Source of the DNA: Lineus longissimus
Lineage: Eukaryota > Nemertea > Pilidiophora > Heteronemertea > Lineidae
DNA: 64,000 nucleotides
NCBI RefSeq assembly: GCF_910592395.1
Contig: NC_088319.1
Coordinates: 17,909,772-17,973,771 of the forward strand
Direction: 5' to 3'
Shown: one piece after another, positions 26,487-38,522 of the stretch
Position numbering within the stretch: position 1 is the first letter of the stretch
Layout of the letters: every line of letters begins with the position of its first letter
Notes under the pieces: generated by a model
Databases searched by the model: none
The model's input: only the letters and a program-made list of their open reading frames with translations
Told to the model about the DNA's origin: nothing
Position numbers and translations under genes: made by a program

Positions 26487-27866
26487 CACTTCCATCTTAT
26501 CACTTCCATCTCTTTCAACTGATCACTTCCATCTCTTTCAACTGATCACTTCCATCTCTTTCAACTATGACTTCCATCTCTTTCAACTGATGACTTCCAT
26601 CTCTTTCAACTGATCACTTCCATATCTTTCAACTGATGACTTCCATCTCTTTCAACTGATCACTTCCATCTCTTTCAACTGATCACTTCCATCTCTTTCA
26701 ACTGATCACTTCCATCTCTTTCAACTGATCACTTCCATATCTTTCAACTGATGACTTCCATCTCTTTCAACTGATGAGTTCCATCTCTTTCAACTGATCA
26801 CTTCCATCTCTTTCAACTATGACTTCCATCTCTTTCAACTGATCACTTCCATCTCTTTCAACTATGACTTCCATCTCTTTCAACTGATCACTTCCATCTC
26901 TTTCAACTGATCACTTCCATATCTTTCAACCGATGACTTCCATCTCTTTCAACTGATGACTTCCATCTCTTTCAACTGATGTTTTCCATTTCTTTCAACT
27001 GATGACTTCCATCTCTTTCAACTGATGACTTCCATCTCTTTCAACTATGACTTCCATATCTTTCAACTGATGACTTCCATATCTTTCAACTGATGACTTC
27101 CATCTCTTTCAACTGATGACTTCCATATCTTTCAACTGATGACTTCCATATCTTTCAACTGATGACTTCCATATCTTTCAACTGATGACTTCCATCTCTT
27201 TCAACTGATGACTTCCATATCTTTCAACTGATGACTTCCATATCTTTCAACTGATGACTTCCATATCTTTCAACTGATGACTTCCATCTCTTTCAACTGA
27301 TGACTTCCATATCTTTCAACTGATGACTTCCATATCTTTCAACTGATGACTTCCATATCTTTCAACTGATCACTTCCATCTCTTTCAACTGATGACTTCC
27401 ATCTCTTTCAACTGATGACTTCCATATCTTTCAACTGATGACTTCCATATCTTTCAACTGATGACTTCCATCTCTTTCAACTGATGACTTCCATATCTTT
27501 TAACTGATGACTTTCATATCTTTCAACTGATGACTTCCATCTCTTTCAACTGATGACTTCCATATCTTTCAACTGATGACTTCCATCTCTTTCAACTGAT
27601 GACTTCCATATCTTTCAACTGATGACTTCCATATCTTTCAACTGATGACTTCCATATCTTTCAACTAATCACTTCCATCTCTTTCAACTGATGACTTCCA
27701 TCTCTTTCAACTGATGACTTCCATATCTTTCAACTGATGACTTCCATCTCTTTCAACTGATGACTTCCATATCTTTCAACTGATGACTTCCATCTTTTTC
27801 AACTGATGACTTCCATATCTTTCAACTGATGACTTCCATATCTTTCAACTGATGACTTACCTCAAT
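26487..27866. repeat. 23-bp satellite, about 60 copies
   Basis: The unit is built from ACTTCCATCTCTTTCAACTG with a short GATC or GATG joint. Two single-base variants (ATCTC or ATATC; GATC or GATG) are mixed. GATCACTTCC is commonest at the left and GATGACTTCC with ATATC in the middle and right. A few units are 21 bp. The copies decay at the right margin (27866-28025). The unit is not a multiple of three. Confidence 0.95.
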
Positions 27867-28027
27867 TTTAACTATGATCCTCATCTCTTCCATCTGATGG
27901 CTTCCATCTCTTTCAACTGATGTTTTCCATCTTTTCCATCTTATGGCTACCAAGTACCATCTCTTTCAACAAATATCTCTCTCTCAGCTGATGACTTCCA
28001 TCTCTCTCCGCTGATCACTCCATCTCT

Positions 28028-28386
28028 TTATTTAGACTTTACACTCGCCATGGTTATAGGTGTTGATATGAGCTAGACTCTACACTCGCCATGGTTGTAG
28101 GTGTTGATATGAGCTAGACTGTACACTCGCCATGGTTATAGGTGTTGATATGAGCTAGACTCTACACTCGCCATGGTTATAGGTGTTGATATGAGCTAGA
28201 CTGTACACTCGCCATGGTTATAGGTGTTGATATGAGCTAGACTTTACACTCGCCATGGTTATAGGTGTTGATATGAGCTAGACTCTACACTCGCCATGGT
28301 TATAGGTGTTGATATGAGCTAGACTCTACACTCGCCATGGTTATAGGTGTTGATATGAGCTAGACTGTACACCAGCCATGGTTATT
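28028..28386. repeat. 41-bp minisatellite, about 9 copies
   Basis: Units contain ACACTCGCCATGGTTATAGG and GTGTTGATATGAGCTAGACT. They are nearly identical except at one position that is CTCTAC, CTGTAC or CTTTAC. It directly follows the 23-bp satellite. Confidence 0.93.
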
Positions 28387-28521
28387 GGTGTAATCACTTC
28401 CTGAGATCAGATCTTTTGTGTCAGTTGATTCTGTAAAAATGCCCTTTAATCATTTTCGATTATTTTCTGTTTTGCACACCAATACTTTGTGTTCTGGCAC
28501 TTGTATGTACCTTTTACCTGA

Positions 28522-28527
28522 AATAAA
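28522..28527 (+). terminator. polyadenylation signal AATAAA
   Basis: AATAAA lies in ACCTGAAATAAAGACTCG, followed by a T/G-rich stretch (ATTGTATTGCC) as at a mature 3' end. If it belongs to the hypothetical gene at 25335, the 3' UTR would contain the 23-bp and 41-bp arrays. Confidence 0.35.
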
Positions 28528-28909
28528 GACTCGATAATTGTATTGCCTATCAAAACCGTGTCTTATCTTGCTAATGTGGTATACATTTGAATCGGAATAA
28601 GGTAAGAGGCCTGCCATGGATAGACATGCATGATTCCTTCACTCGGCAGATGATACCATACAAAACCTTTGGGTAACCTGGCCCTGAATCACATACAATA
28701 TTGTGCCTCATAGGAAGCCCAGTCATGACACTGGCCAACAATGTGCTTATTTGTGAGTGTGTTTGCTTCACCAGACCAATGACAGTATTAGGTGAGGCTA
28801 GTCGCCTCCAAGTTGGGAATCATTCCAGTGCGAGGACAGTCTCCCGAGGCAATAACTCTTGTCCTCCGTGAAACGCAACCAAGAGACATCCGTCCCCAAA
28901 GAACTCCAG

Positions 28910-29725
28910 GACAATACTGAAAGGAAGACAGTCTCCTCCAAGTTGAGAAGACTTCTGTCTGTAAAAGACTAGGAAAAGTACTGAAAGGAAGACAGTCTCC
29001 TCCAAGTTGAGAAGACTTCTGTCTGTAAAAGACTAGGAAAAGTACTGAAAGGGAGACAGTCTCCTTCAAGTTGAGAAGACTTCTGTCTGTAAAAGACTAG
29101 GAAAAGTACTGAAAGGGAGACAGTCTCCTTCAAGTTGAGAAGACTTCTGTCTGTAAAAGACTAGGAAAAGTACTGAAAGGGAGACGGTCTACTCCAAGTT
29201 GAGAAGACTTCTGTCTGTAAAAGACTAGGAAAAGTACTGAAAGGGAGACGGTCTCCTCCAAGTTGAGAAGACTTCTGTCTGTAAAAGACTAGGAAAAGTA
29301 CTGAAAGGAAGACGGTCTCCTCCAAGTTGAGAAGACTTCTGTCTGTAAAAGACTAGGAAAAGTACTGAAAGGAAGACGGTCTCCTCCAAGTTGAGAAGAC
29401 TTCTGTCTGTAAAAGACTAGGAAAAGTACTGAAAGGGAGACGGTCTCCTCCAAGTTGAGAAGACTTCTGTCTGTAAAAGACTAGGAAAAGTACTGAAAGG
29501 GAGACGGTCTCCTCCAAGTTGAGAAGACTTCTGTCTGTAAAAGACTAGGAAAAGTACTGAAAGGGAGACGGTCTCCTCCAAGTTGAGAAGACTTCTGTCT
29601 GTAAAAGACTAGGAAAAGTACTGAAAGGAAGACGGTCTCCTCCTAGTTGAGAAGACTTCTGTCTGTAAAAGACTAGGAAAAGTACTGAAAGGAAGTACTG
29701 AAAGGAAGACGGTCTCCTCCAAGTT
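28910..29725. repeat. 64-bp minisatellite, about 13 copies
   Basis: Units contain TCCTCCAAGTTGAGAAGACT, TCTGTCTGTAAAAGACTAGG and AAAAGTACTGAAAGG. Many units include GAGACGGTCTC, a short perfect palindrome; the leftmost carry ACAGTCTC instead. Near 29690 a partial duplication (AAGTACTGAAAGG twice) interrupts the array. The - strand frames here simply repeat the units. Confidence 0.94.
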
Positions 29726-29729
29726 GAGA

Positions 29730-30560
29730 ACACTTCCAAAACACACTCGTCTTGAATGGGAGGACAATCCCCCAGAACTGCAATGACTTGTCTTCTCGAT
29801 GATATACGACAACCAGAGACGTCTGTCTCTGAAGGCTAGTGAGGGAGCTGTACAGAAATTAGGACAGTCTCTCGTAAGTTGACAATCTATTTTGAAGACA
29901 CAAGTGTTGAGGACAATTCCCCAACCGGGACTGCAATGATTCATGTAATGTATTCTGGTATTCGGGCACTAACATTGGTATAACGCTAAGCCAGTACTTC
30001 GTTTTAGTGATGGCCGTTAGGAGGCAGGCCTCTGGTGCTATGTGCGCGTGTTGGCACACCAGCTGCCCTGAGACTTGCCTAACCCTCGTGTCCTCCACAT
30101 TAGAGCACAAACAAGAGATGTCTGTCTCTAAAAGGCTAGAGGGCAGTACCGAAGTGAAGACCGTCTCCTCCATGTCGGGAGTCCTTATTGAAATTGAAGA
30201 CACAATCTTGATCATGTTATAGGACATCGCCATCGGGGAAATGCTAGTGACAGTTCAGAGCAGAACCAATAGACATCAGTCTCGAACGTACTGAATCCTT
30301 TGTCCCCGTTACACACTACATGTATATCCTAGAACAGATTTTCTCATCAGACTTACCCAAGTCGGGTGATGCAAATCTGTTCATGTGAATGTATTGATTT
30401 GAATTATTAATAGCTCTTCGCCCGCCCTTGACTGTATACTTCATTGAATATTTCAGTTCTTGTTCTGAAGAAGCACATTTCGGGTTGGAAAATTTAGTGA
30501 TTTTATCAATCAAGACCATTTGTTGACATTGTCAAAATATATGAAACAATAATGAGCTAA
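29730..30560. other. repeat-flank DNA, no gene seen
   Basis: Diverged fragments of the 64-bp unit persist (for example GACCGTCTCCTCCA near 30160, and other GACAGTCTC matches). Short frames on both strands show no recognisable protein. Confidence 0.4.
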
Positions 30561-30563
30561 TTT

Positions 30564-30985
30564 TTGGCGGTTTATTCCCATTTCGTCCCATCCCGTTCTG
30601 CATTCGTCCCGTTTCCATTTAATTTTTGGCGGTTTATTCCCATTTCGTCCCATCCCGTTCTGCATTCCTCCCGTTTCCATTTCGCCCCTCCCTGTTTCGC
30701 CCCACCTGTTTCGCCCCTTTTCTGTTTCGCCCCTTTTCTGTTTCGCCCCTTTTCTATTTCGCCCCTTTTCTATTTCGCCCCTCCATGTTTCGCCCCTGTC
30801 TATTTCGCCCCTTTTCTATTTCGCCCCTCCATGTTTTGCCCCTCACTGTTTCGCCCTTTTTCTGTTTCGCCCTTTTTCTGTTTCGCCCCTTTCCCATTTT
30901 GCCCTATCTCATTCTGCCCCTTCCTAATTCTCCACTTTCCCATTTTGTCCCTTTCCCATTTCGCCCCTACTCATTTAGACCTCAC
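30564..30985. repeat. degenerate TTTCGCCCC-type array (C-rich orientation)
   Basis: It starts with two ~62-bp copies containing TTTTTGGCGGTTTATTCCCA. There follow some 25 imperfect units of about 13-16 bp of the type TTTCGCCCCTTTTCTG. The long frames rich in FRPF and FAPF are translations of this repeat. The inverse orientation is found at 31240-31385. Confidence 0.85.
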
Positions 30986-31239
30986 ATGCATGCATAAGGC
31001 GGCGCAACTGGTGAAACCGATTGAATTCGCATTTGAATTCGCATTGAGCGTGATCAGGTTAATTCGAAATGAATTCGTATTGAACCTGATGTTGTCTTAC
31101 CCAGTATCTTGATACATTTAAACATATAATCCGGTGCAGCCATGTAACATGTAAAATATCGCTCCTTTGAGAAGTCTTTGTAAGAATGGTGTCTAGAATT
31201 ACAAGAAAACTAAGACCCACGACCAAGTATAATTTCTTG

Positions 31240-31385
31240 AATTGGGAAGGTGCAAAATGGGAATCGATTGGGGGCGAAGTGAGACGGGACGAAATGGAAA
31301 GAGACGAAGTGGGAAAGGGGTGAATTGGGAAAAGGCGAGATGGGAAGGGGCAAAATGGAAAAGGGGCGAAATGGGAAGACACCAT
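31240..31385. repeat. degenerate GGGGCGAAATGGGA array (G-rich orientation)
   Basis: About nine imperfect units such as GGGGCGAAATGGGAAG and GGGCGAAGTGAGACGG. They are the reverse complement of the array at 30564-30985, with about 255 bp of unrelated DNA between. The pair could form a very large imperfect hairpin. Confidence 0.8.
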
Positions 31386-31419
31386 TTTGGGCATATTTAC
31401 TGTTAATGCCGAGTTCATT

Positions 31420-33250
31420 CAATTTCTCATTCTTTTCATTCAGATTCACGCGAATGGCTGGATGAAACTGGGAGCAAGTTGGAACTGTTTATGCAGTGCG
31501 GTTTCCGAGCAAAGCGGAGCCATGCAACAGAAGTGGTAAAGACCCCGCCAAGCCAAGACATGGAACTCTGTCAGTACAACTTTTCTAATTGGGCATATTT
31601 CAGCAACACACTCAAAAGCATCATTAGAAGAGAATCTTTTTCAGAGGCCAAATATTTCTCACTATCAGTCTATCACTTAAGACTGATTAATGCTTTCTTC
31701 TTAATATTGTTTTGTTGAGATATGCCCAAACAACAGACCCAGTTTTAGCACAACCTGTGGATATTGTGACCCTAAGGGTCTTCTTCATCCTTTCGCTGGA
31801 ATGCGGATCGATCTTGCATCTTGCACCTACTGGGTCTTTTCAAGCACAAGGCACAGCTGGACTGAACCATTTGTGGCCAGATTATTACGGAAATTGCTCT
31901 TGATAGCCTACGTCCCTGCTACACTTTAATACTTTGGCCCACTCTTGATTCTGTTCAGTTTTGCACTCTAACGACTAGCGTCTAGGTACACTCTCAGGAA
32001 ACAGCGTGCGTCCCGTCGATGCCGAACATCCACAGATGCGATTGCTTGCTGTGAGGTGTCATCGACCACATTCCAACAACTGGTGACAAAGTTAAACAGA
32101 AAGTACATGTAACTGACTAATCTAATCTAAGCATCTTCTATCGTATCCTTGTTTGTAATTCCTGACCTGGTTCGAGTACATATTATTGGCAAATACGGCT
32201 CCGGTCGTTGGAGATAGCAAAGGTATCACCGTTGTCATGTGCAGGTTCAGTTAGCCTGATTCATAACCTAGCTATTGCATGAGGCCCCAAGACTGGTTCA
32301 TAACCTAGCCTGTCATTTCCCACTCTGGCATTGTATTCACCCTAAACAAGTCTGAGGTCGTGTTTGTGAGTGTTCTGTAACAGCTCATCCGAAGACTGGT
32401 AAAATTTGTCCATGGAGGCCGCACCGATTCTCGCCCGTGTTTGAACGTAGCAAACTATTACAGTCATGTTGACGATTCCACCACAGTCGATCAGAATGCC
32501 AGTTGTAAGATATGAGCCCCCTACAATTCATGACGTGTGCGAGTCTGCCTTCTTCCCAGAGTGAAGATATGTCCGCTTGTTGGCACCATCCATGTCCCCT
32601 TATTGTAGCTTGGTTGATGGTACACTTGGCTTCCTCTAAGGATTACCAGTTCATCCAATGTCCATGGTCATGCCAGTCTGCCAGAAAATGATGTTTCGTT
32701 AAAACAAATGTATTGGGAGAGCTGGCTATATCTCCCGTCTATCGCAACTCTCTAACCTTATTCAACGATGCACCAACAGTTAAATTATTCAGCCGGTGTT
32801 GACATTATCATTACATCGTTCCATTAAAGATTCCTTCACGGTTTCACAAGTACCATTGAGATGATGTGGCTGAAACAAATGTAATAGAAGGCTACATCTT
32901 GTTTTTCATCGATATCGGGACACTAAGCCAGCCGAAGACCGCGCTGTTTATAATCCCGATACTCCGAAGACTTTCTGTTATTTTCTTGACGAGCTTGGGA
33001 GCCAGTGAATAAGGTGCAGTTTCCAAGCTGCCACTGCTGTCATAAGTACAGATTCAAAACCAGCGTATTACGAGGCCATCGCAGTGAGCCTGGAATTGGT
33101 CTGCAACTGTTAGGGGACCCTTGGTGTTTCCCGAAGCTGATTGGTTGATTGCTTGGAGGACGGTGTATGATCAGAAGCTGATTGGAGCATTGGTTTTGGA
33201 GCACGTGGAATGACTAAAACCCGACTGAGATGATTGGTCCATTACTTGGT
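31420..33250. other. intergenic, no gene supported
   Basis: Short frames only. A CATAACCTAGC motif is repeated near 32262-32310. No exon with both splice sites and recognisable protein is seen. Confidence 0.4.
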
Positions 33251-33254
33251 CACG

Positions 33255-33402
33255 TGATATGAGCGGAGAGCGGCGGGAAGTTTGATGTGAGAGAGTAGTC
33301 ATTCCTCAGAATACCAAGCGCGAAATACTTCTGCAATTTCGTTACGTGAATTTCATCATCATCTACATTATTTTGTTCGTGGATACTTGTTGAAGAAACG
33401 AA
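33255..33402 (+). promoter_or_regulatory. possible promoter-proximal non-coding first exon
   Basis: GGCGGGAAGTTTGATG (E2F-like GGCGGGAA) and GCGCGAAAT lie just before a good 5' splice site, GAAACGAAG|GTATGTG, at 33402/33403. This resembles an untranslated first exon of a + strand gene, but I find no downstream coding exon to join, so the call is weak. Confidence 0.15.
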
Positions 33403-33409
33403 GGTATGT

Positions 33410-34235
33410 GATAAATGCTTTTATAGTTTTGTTCACCGATTTCTCTAGTTTCTGAAGAGACAGGTGTCTCGTGCATGATGTTTTTTGCCGGGGTCTTTCT
33501 ACAATCAATTTGGTGAAGTACATTATTTTGGTCGATATATCCTAATCAGCCAAGTTTTAAGGTATGAAATGTTTTGAACAGTTTTGAATTGTTGAAATAA
33601 CTTGGTAAATTTCTCAGAGTGAATTAGTAACAAAACAGAAGATGAAACAATACTGAGGTGACTTTTTCACAGCTAATGTATTTGTGATGGCTGGTTTGCA
33701 GCGAGTAATGATTGTTTACCGAAACGTACCCTACCCTGTTCTGCATGGCTATAGGCCAAAGACCTCAGAGTGAGAGCACACATCAGAGGGAGCTTCACTG
33801 TCATGTGCTATTATTTGTTCCAGACATTGTATTATCTATTGTCCCCTGAATCACTTGAACCGGTCATATATCGTGTGACAATGGCGTGGCAGCGTCACCC
33901 ATGTCATGTTGGTAGATAAGACAGCTTTGGTATTGTAACAGCAATTCGGCTGCAAACGTGGGCTGGCGGCTTGATGCCGATGCTGCTCAATACTCAATAT
34001 CTCTGGCCGTGTTTAACTTGTGTCATGAAATCAATACGGAGGATAATGTGGTCTCTTTATCTGGTGAAGATCATCTGAGATATGGTGCGAGTGAATGATT
34101 GAGATGCGCGTTCACTTGGCTCACCGACATAACTAGTGTTCTCGTTTTGGGACCTAGGGAGTTTTCGCAAATCCCCCGACCTCTATCATATTTGGTGATG
34201 ACGAATTATGTTGTTTCTCTGCTGTGAACAGAAAC
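33410..34235. other. intergenic, no gene seen
   Basis: No supported exon, repeat array or RNA gene. Confidence 0.4.
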
Positions 34236-34238
34236 CAC

Positions 34239-34530
34239 TACAATGGAACCCAAGTAACACGACCACTCATGGGACCGAGGTTGAATGGTCGCGTTACCGG
34301 GGTGGTCGCGTTAGTGAAGTTTATAATCCGCGGACAAAATGCATGATTAGGTTTTCCCGCCAAAATTGCCGAACTTTTTCTTAAGTTCAAAATTCTGAAA
34401 AATTTTCAAAGTCAAAGTTTTGGGACTGATGATGTTGGGTCATTTTGAGCAGAAACACTAACACTAACCACGACCTCGTTTTTTCCTCTCATGGTCATTG
34501 CAAACTAGGAGGTGTTTATTGTAGGGACTA
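34239..34530. mobile_element. dispersed repeat, copy 1 (CAATGGAACCCAAGTAACAC family)
   Basis: It begins CTACAATGGAACCCAAGTAA and continues with GAGGTTGAATGGTCGCGTTA and GGTTTTCCCGCCAAAATTG. The same order of motifs occurs at 48437-48580, and a diverged relative is at 41189. The TACARTGGAACC terminus is typical of pogo/Tc1-type DNA elements. No protein is encoded. Confidence 0.6.
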
Positions 34531-34534
34531 GTGA

Positions 34535-37500
34535 CTCGATGGCCATGTAAAGTACCCATGTTGAGGTTGTGTTTGGATTGGTCTCAAATAGAGATTGTAT
34601 GGATCATTTCTTCTTCGTACATTGACTTAGGATTCACCTAGAGCCAAGTTGCACACCGTCTCACTAACCTTTACTCTACTCTTTAGACAAACAAAAGTCG
34701 GTTTTCAGCCCAGTAGCATTGATTAGTATGAATAAATGATCTCGTTTTGTCTTGGACGGTAACTCAGCAATGTGGAGTATCCGTAATGTTGTGATAGTTA
34801 TTGCAACAAACAAAAAGTATTACTTCGAGAGAGCGATTCTTGAGAAAACTCTCCTCAGCTGGCTACTATTCGCTGGAGGTTCACCATTCTTCTCCTCTTG
34901 CACCATAGGAACGACTGCAAACATCAACAGTTCCCTTCAGTCCACAAGACATCACAAGATAATTCTGACTACAGAAGGTTGTGGGGTATATTGACACAAG
35001 TCATATCCATAACGGACGACCTGTCTTCGGGTTGCTTGTACAAGATGCTGTCAAGACAGCCTGATGACTTATGACCACAGAGCCATTAATCTGAGGCCTC
35101 TTGAGCCTGAGCGTTGGCAACCGTGTTTGACACAGAGTAAGATTTATTTACGTGTTGATCGGCAAATTCAAATTGAATCTGAACTGATCAAAAAACGTAA
35201 TCTAGTCGCCAAGTAATGAAAGAAGGACACCCGCGGCCGCAAGTCGTGCCTGTAGCATGAGATAGACCCCATCGGACATGTCGGCGAGTCACACGCTCTT
35301 CACCACCCCACAGAGCCATTAATCTGAGGCCTTTTGAGCCTAAGCGTCAGCCATTTATTGGCATGAAGTGTCACGCATGTTTTTCTTCTATATAGTGGCC
35401 GATTGAGAGTGAAAAATAGAGTATTGATTGGGATGGACATGGAGAATTATATGATCGGTAAAACCGAGGCTCCTGGTTTGGGTATTGTAGTTCCTGCCGA
35501 GTCGCATTGGAAAACACCATACCTAACGTATTCTTTATTTTTTTTAGATCCTTTCGATCAAAGCACTGCCAAAGCAATGCTTTCACATCTACAGGTTGGA
35601 AACTGATTCTGCCTTTAATCAACAAATTTTGTCTAAATTTGCGGAGAGAAGAACGCTACTAGCTTTTTGCAAAATTGATCCATATATATCTCGTTGTAAT
35701 TTACCTCTGTGCGTTTGTCAGCACTACGGTTACCTTAAGTTTCTGGTGAGTTGGTACAAAGAGCAATTAACGGGGAAATACCTCTGAGATCCTAACATTC
35801 TTACACCTGGCTTTTTGCATCTAGAGTGTTTGCCTAATGGGCAGCATAGCTACTCTCTTTCTATGCAAACCTTATTTATTTGTTACTGCATAGTGTGAAC
35901 AGTTATTTCGCGAAGACCCTTTCCGCGTCAATATAGTGATTTGTTTGGCGAAGCACAGCATTGGTGAGTTCTTCTTAAACTTACTCTTTGTTGTCTTCTT
36001 ATCTAAAATCTCACGTAGGCCTGCAAATAAACTATTGATCAGTCATCCACTGATTTCATACTTCATTGCACAAGCGAATCGCAGTTTCGTAATGTCTTCA
36101 TCCAGCTGCTCAGGGATGGTTTCTGTAAAAGCTAACGGCGTTTCTCTACTGACGTACAAACCACGGAAAGGATGGTCATCGTTGGAAAGTTGATATCTTC
36201 GCTGCCAGAAACGGCTTAAAAATAACTGGTGTATATATACCTTAATCTGTCATCATAAAATAGGGTCGGATATAGGGGAAATAGGGGTCATTTTAGACTG
36301 ATGCATTGGTGTGCGGAGTTTGGCAACCGTTGACGTCAATGCCTTCAAGTAGTAATGAGTTACCTCGCTCGCTTGATAAGGATTTGCTTTAATGAGACCA
36401 CTGCACTGATGTCACTCATATACCGATAACTTTTTAGATGCAGCCGGTCACATTAAAGTGGGTGTATGTAGTATTGATGGTTTCCTGATCTGTTGACACT
36501 AATTGCCGTTACTAGGTTACTAACAGTTGACATACAAAGCGCTCCATGAATCCATGCTAGAAAACTTAACACAGCAAACCTAAATGCTGATTCTTTCCGA
36601 AAGTCTTAAGAAGGATTTATGTCTTCTTCACCAAACTGGTGAAGCTTTCGTTATGACAGATGGTGCGGACATCTTGTAAAATATCAGGAAAGACACCTCT
36701 AACATGTTTAAACAAGTAACAAATATGATAATCTTTGTAATCCGATATACATGATGACTGTAAGGAGGATTTGTCCGAGAAGAGCAACGTGCAAACTATT
36801 CAGGCCTCTTCTACCCAAATATTAAGCGCTTATCGCCGCGATTTGAAAGTTGGCGCTCGCTTTTGTAGCAGTGAGATTGTACCTGTACAACAAATGAGAA
36901 GTAGGCAAAATGGGTTGTAGGCGAAATGGGAATTAGGCGAAATGGGAGTAGGCGAAATGGGCCGTAACCGTACATGTAGGAAGAGCAAAAACACCGGCTC
37001 TGAGTTGCCAGTGGTTGTCTCTGCCTTTTGTTATCGGTGTACGAAATGACGATTGGGCTGACCTATTAAGGATTCCACCCTGGGTTATATCAAGACCTAT
37101 AGTAATTGACAAATGGCATCAGAAAAGGTCAAAAGTGAAGTACAATGCAACTCTAGGAACAATTGAGTCGAGAATGAGAAACTTTTCTTCAAAAAGTTGC
37201 GAAGTCAGAACTTTGCTGATAAGAAACTCGAACAGGAATAGTCATCTCTTTGCTGCTCGGAGTCATTTCATCTTTTATCAAGAAACCTTAAGTTCTCTAC
37301 CATATTCTTCTTGGCCTATTTCTTCAGCGTTCGCTCTGCACTCGGAGGATTAGCTCTAATGAGTGTTCTTCCTTCAAGGCGGATGAGCGTTTTTGTCTGC
37401 CACTGCGGTTACTCTCCAATTGGGGATATATTGCGGACTGAAATATTTGCGGTTGAAAGAGATGTCAATTATTCCAGGGGGCTCTTGATCATTACACTTA

Positions 37501-38515
37501 ATTGAGCGTAATAGGTCATAATTTGACATGTTGCAGTGATACTACGTAACTTTGGCAATTGGTCGATTTCCAAATGTGTTATAGGTTGAAAACACATCAC
37601 CCATGCACATTCACCAACTATACATTTCTTACAGGATGACAACATATTGCAGCGTTGTCCTTGTGGGACGCTTGACGTCAACTTTGTTCAGGTACAAGTA
37701 TGATGTGAACTGGAAAATATCGACAAGGAAGTCCCTGTGTAGAGGGAACCCTATGCTGATCTTGAATATTCATACGCAGCAGTATTAACCACTCTGGTAT
37801 GATGTAAAGTCAACATGTCTGTGCATTCTGATATCATTCGCCACATCTGAGCGAATTCTGAAAGAAGTCGGACCAATCCTCCATTCGATATTGACAGCAT
37901 TGGCACTGGCAGTCGTTCTGAACTGACCTCATCATTCGCCAGAGAGAAAGCATCGTGTTACCATTCATTGAACATTGTGACAAATCGTTTTGAGTTTTCT
38001 TTAATCTGATCGATGATTCTGAAGTAAACCTACACTCGCATGGAGTAGATTAGACTCTCATCGTATAGATATCATAGAAAAAACACTCGAAGGAAGGAAC
38101 AACAGAGTGGATTCACTCACAGTCTCTATTTAGCTACTGATGGTGGTCTAAATGGTTCCCGCGATGGAAAACTCTACAGTCATATCATTTCTGATGTTAA
38201 CTTGAGTAAACTACGAGTTGATAACTATTCTGTCATAATTCAAGGTTGTGGTCTTGCGACAAGACATGAAGCCGATTGCTTCAAAAGTCACGCAGACACA
38301 TCTTTTCTCCTCTGTTTCATCAATCTTCAATCCAAAATTCTCTTTCTTCCAATATTTGGACAACAATGTTTTCGATCGAAGTTTTGGTTTTGTGCACCGT
38401 ATGATAAATAAGGCTCGACCGGCTCACTTACAGTTATTCTGTTACTAAATAGTGACTTGATACTGAATACTTTCTTTTTGAGTTGATAACTTGAGGGGAA
38501 ACACCATCTTTTTTT
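34535..38515. other. intergenic, no gene supported
   Basis: Short frames on both strands without recognisable protein. It holds a 45-bp direct repeat (AGCCATTAATCTGAGGCC at about 35084 and 35314, roughly 230 bp apart) and a small cluster of four AGGCGAAATGGG-type units at about 36903-36960, related to the arrays at 30.6 and 31.3 kb. Confidence 0.45.
36898..36963. repeat. short GGCGAAATGGG cluster, 4 units
   Basis: Four units of 15-17 bp such as TAGGCGAAATGGGAAT. It is the same motif as the arrays at 30564 and 31240 and the fragment near 54680, so the motif is dispersed through the chromosome end. Confidence 0.7.
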
Positions 38516-38522
38516 GATCAAC

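Noticed and set aside
28016-28390. CRISPR-like repeat-spacer array at the 41-bp repeat
   Set aside because: Units are continuous without unique spacers, and the genome is eukaryotic.
30564-31112. 182-codon Phe/Pro/Arg-rich frame
   Set aside because: It is a translation of the TTTCGCCCC-type repeat; two frames are open at once.
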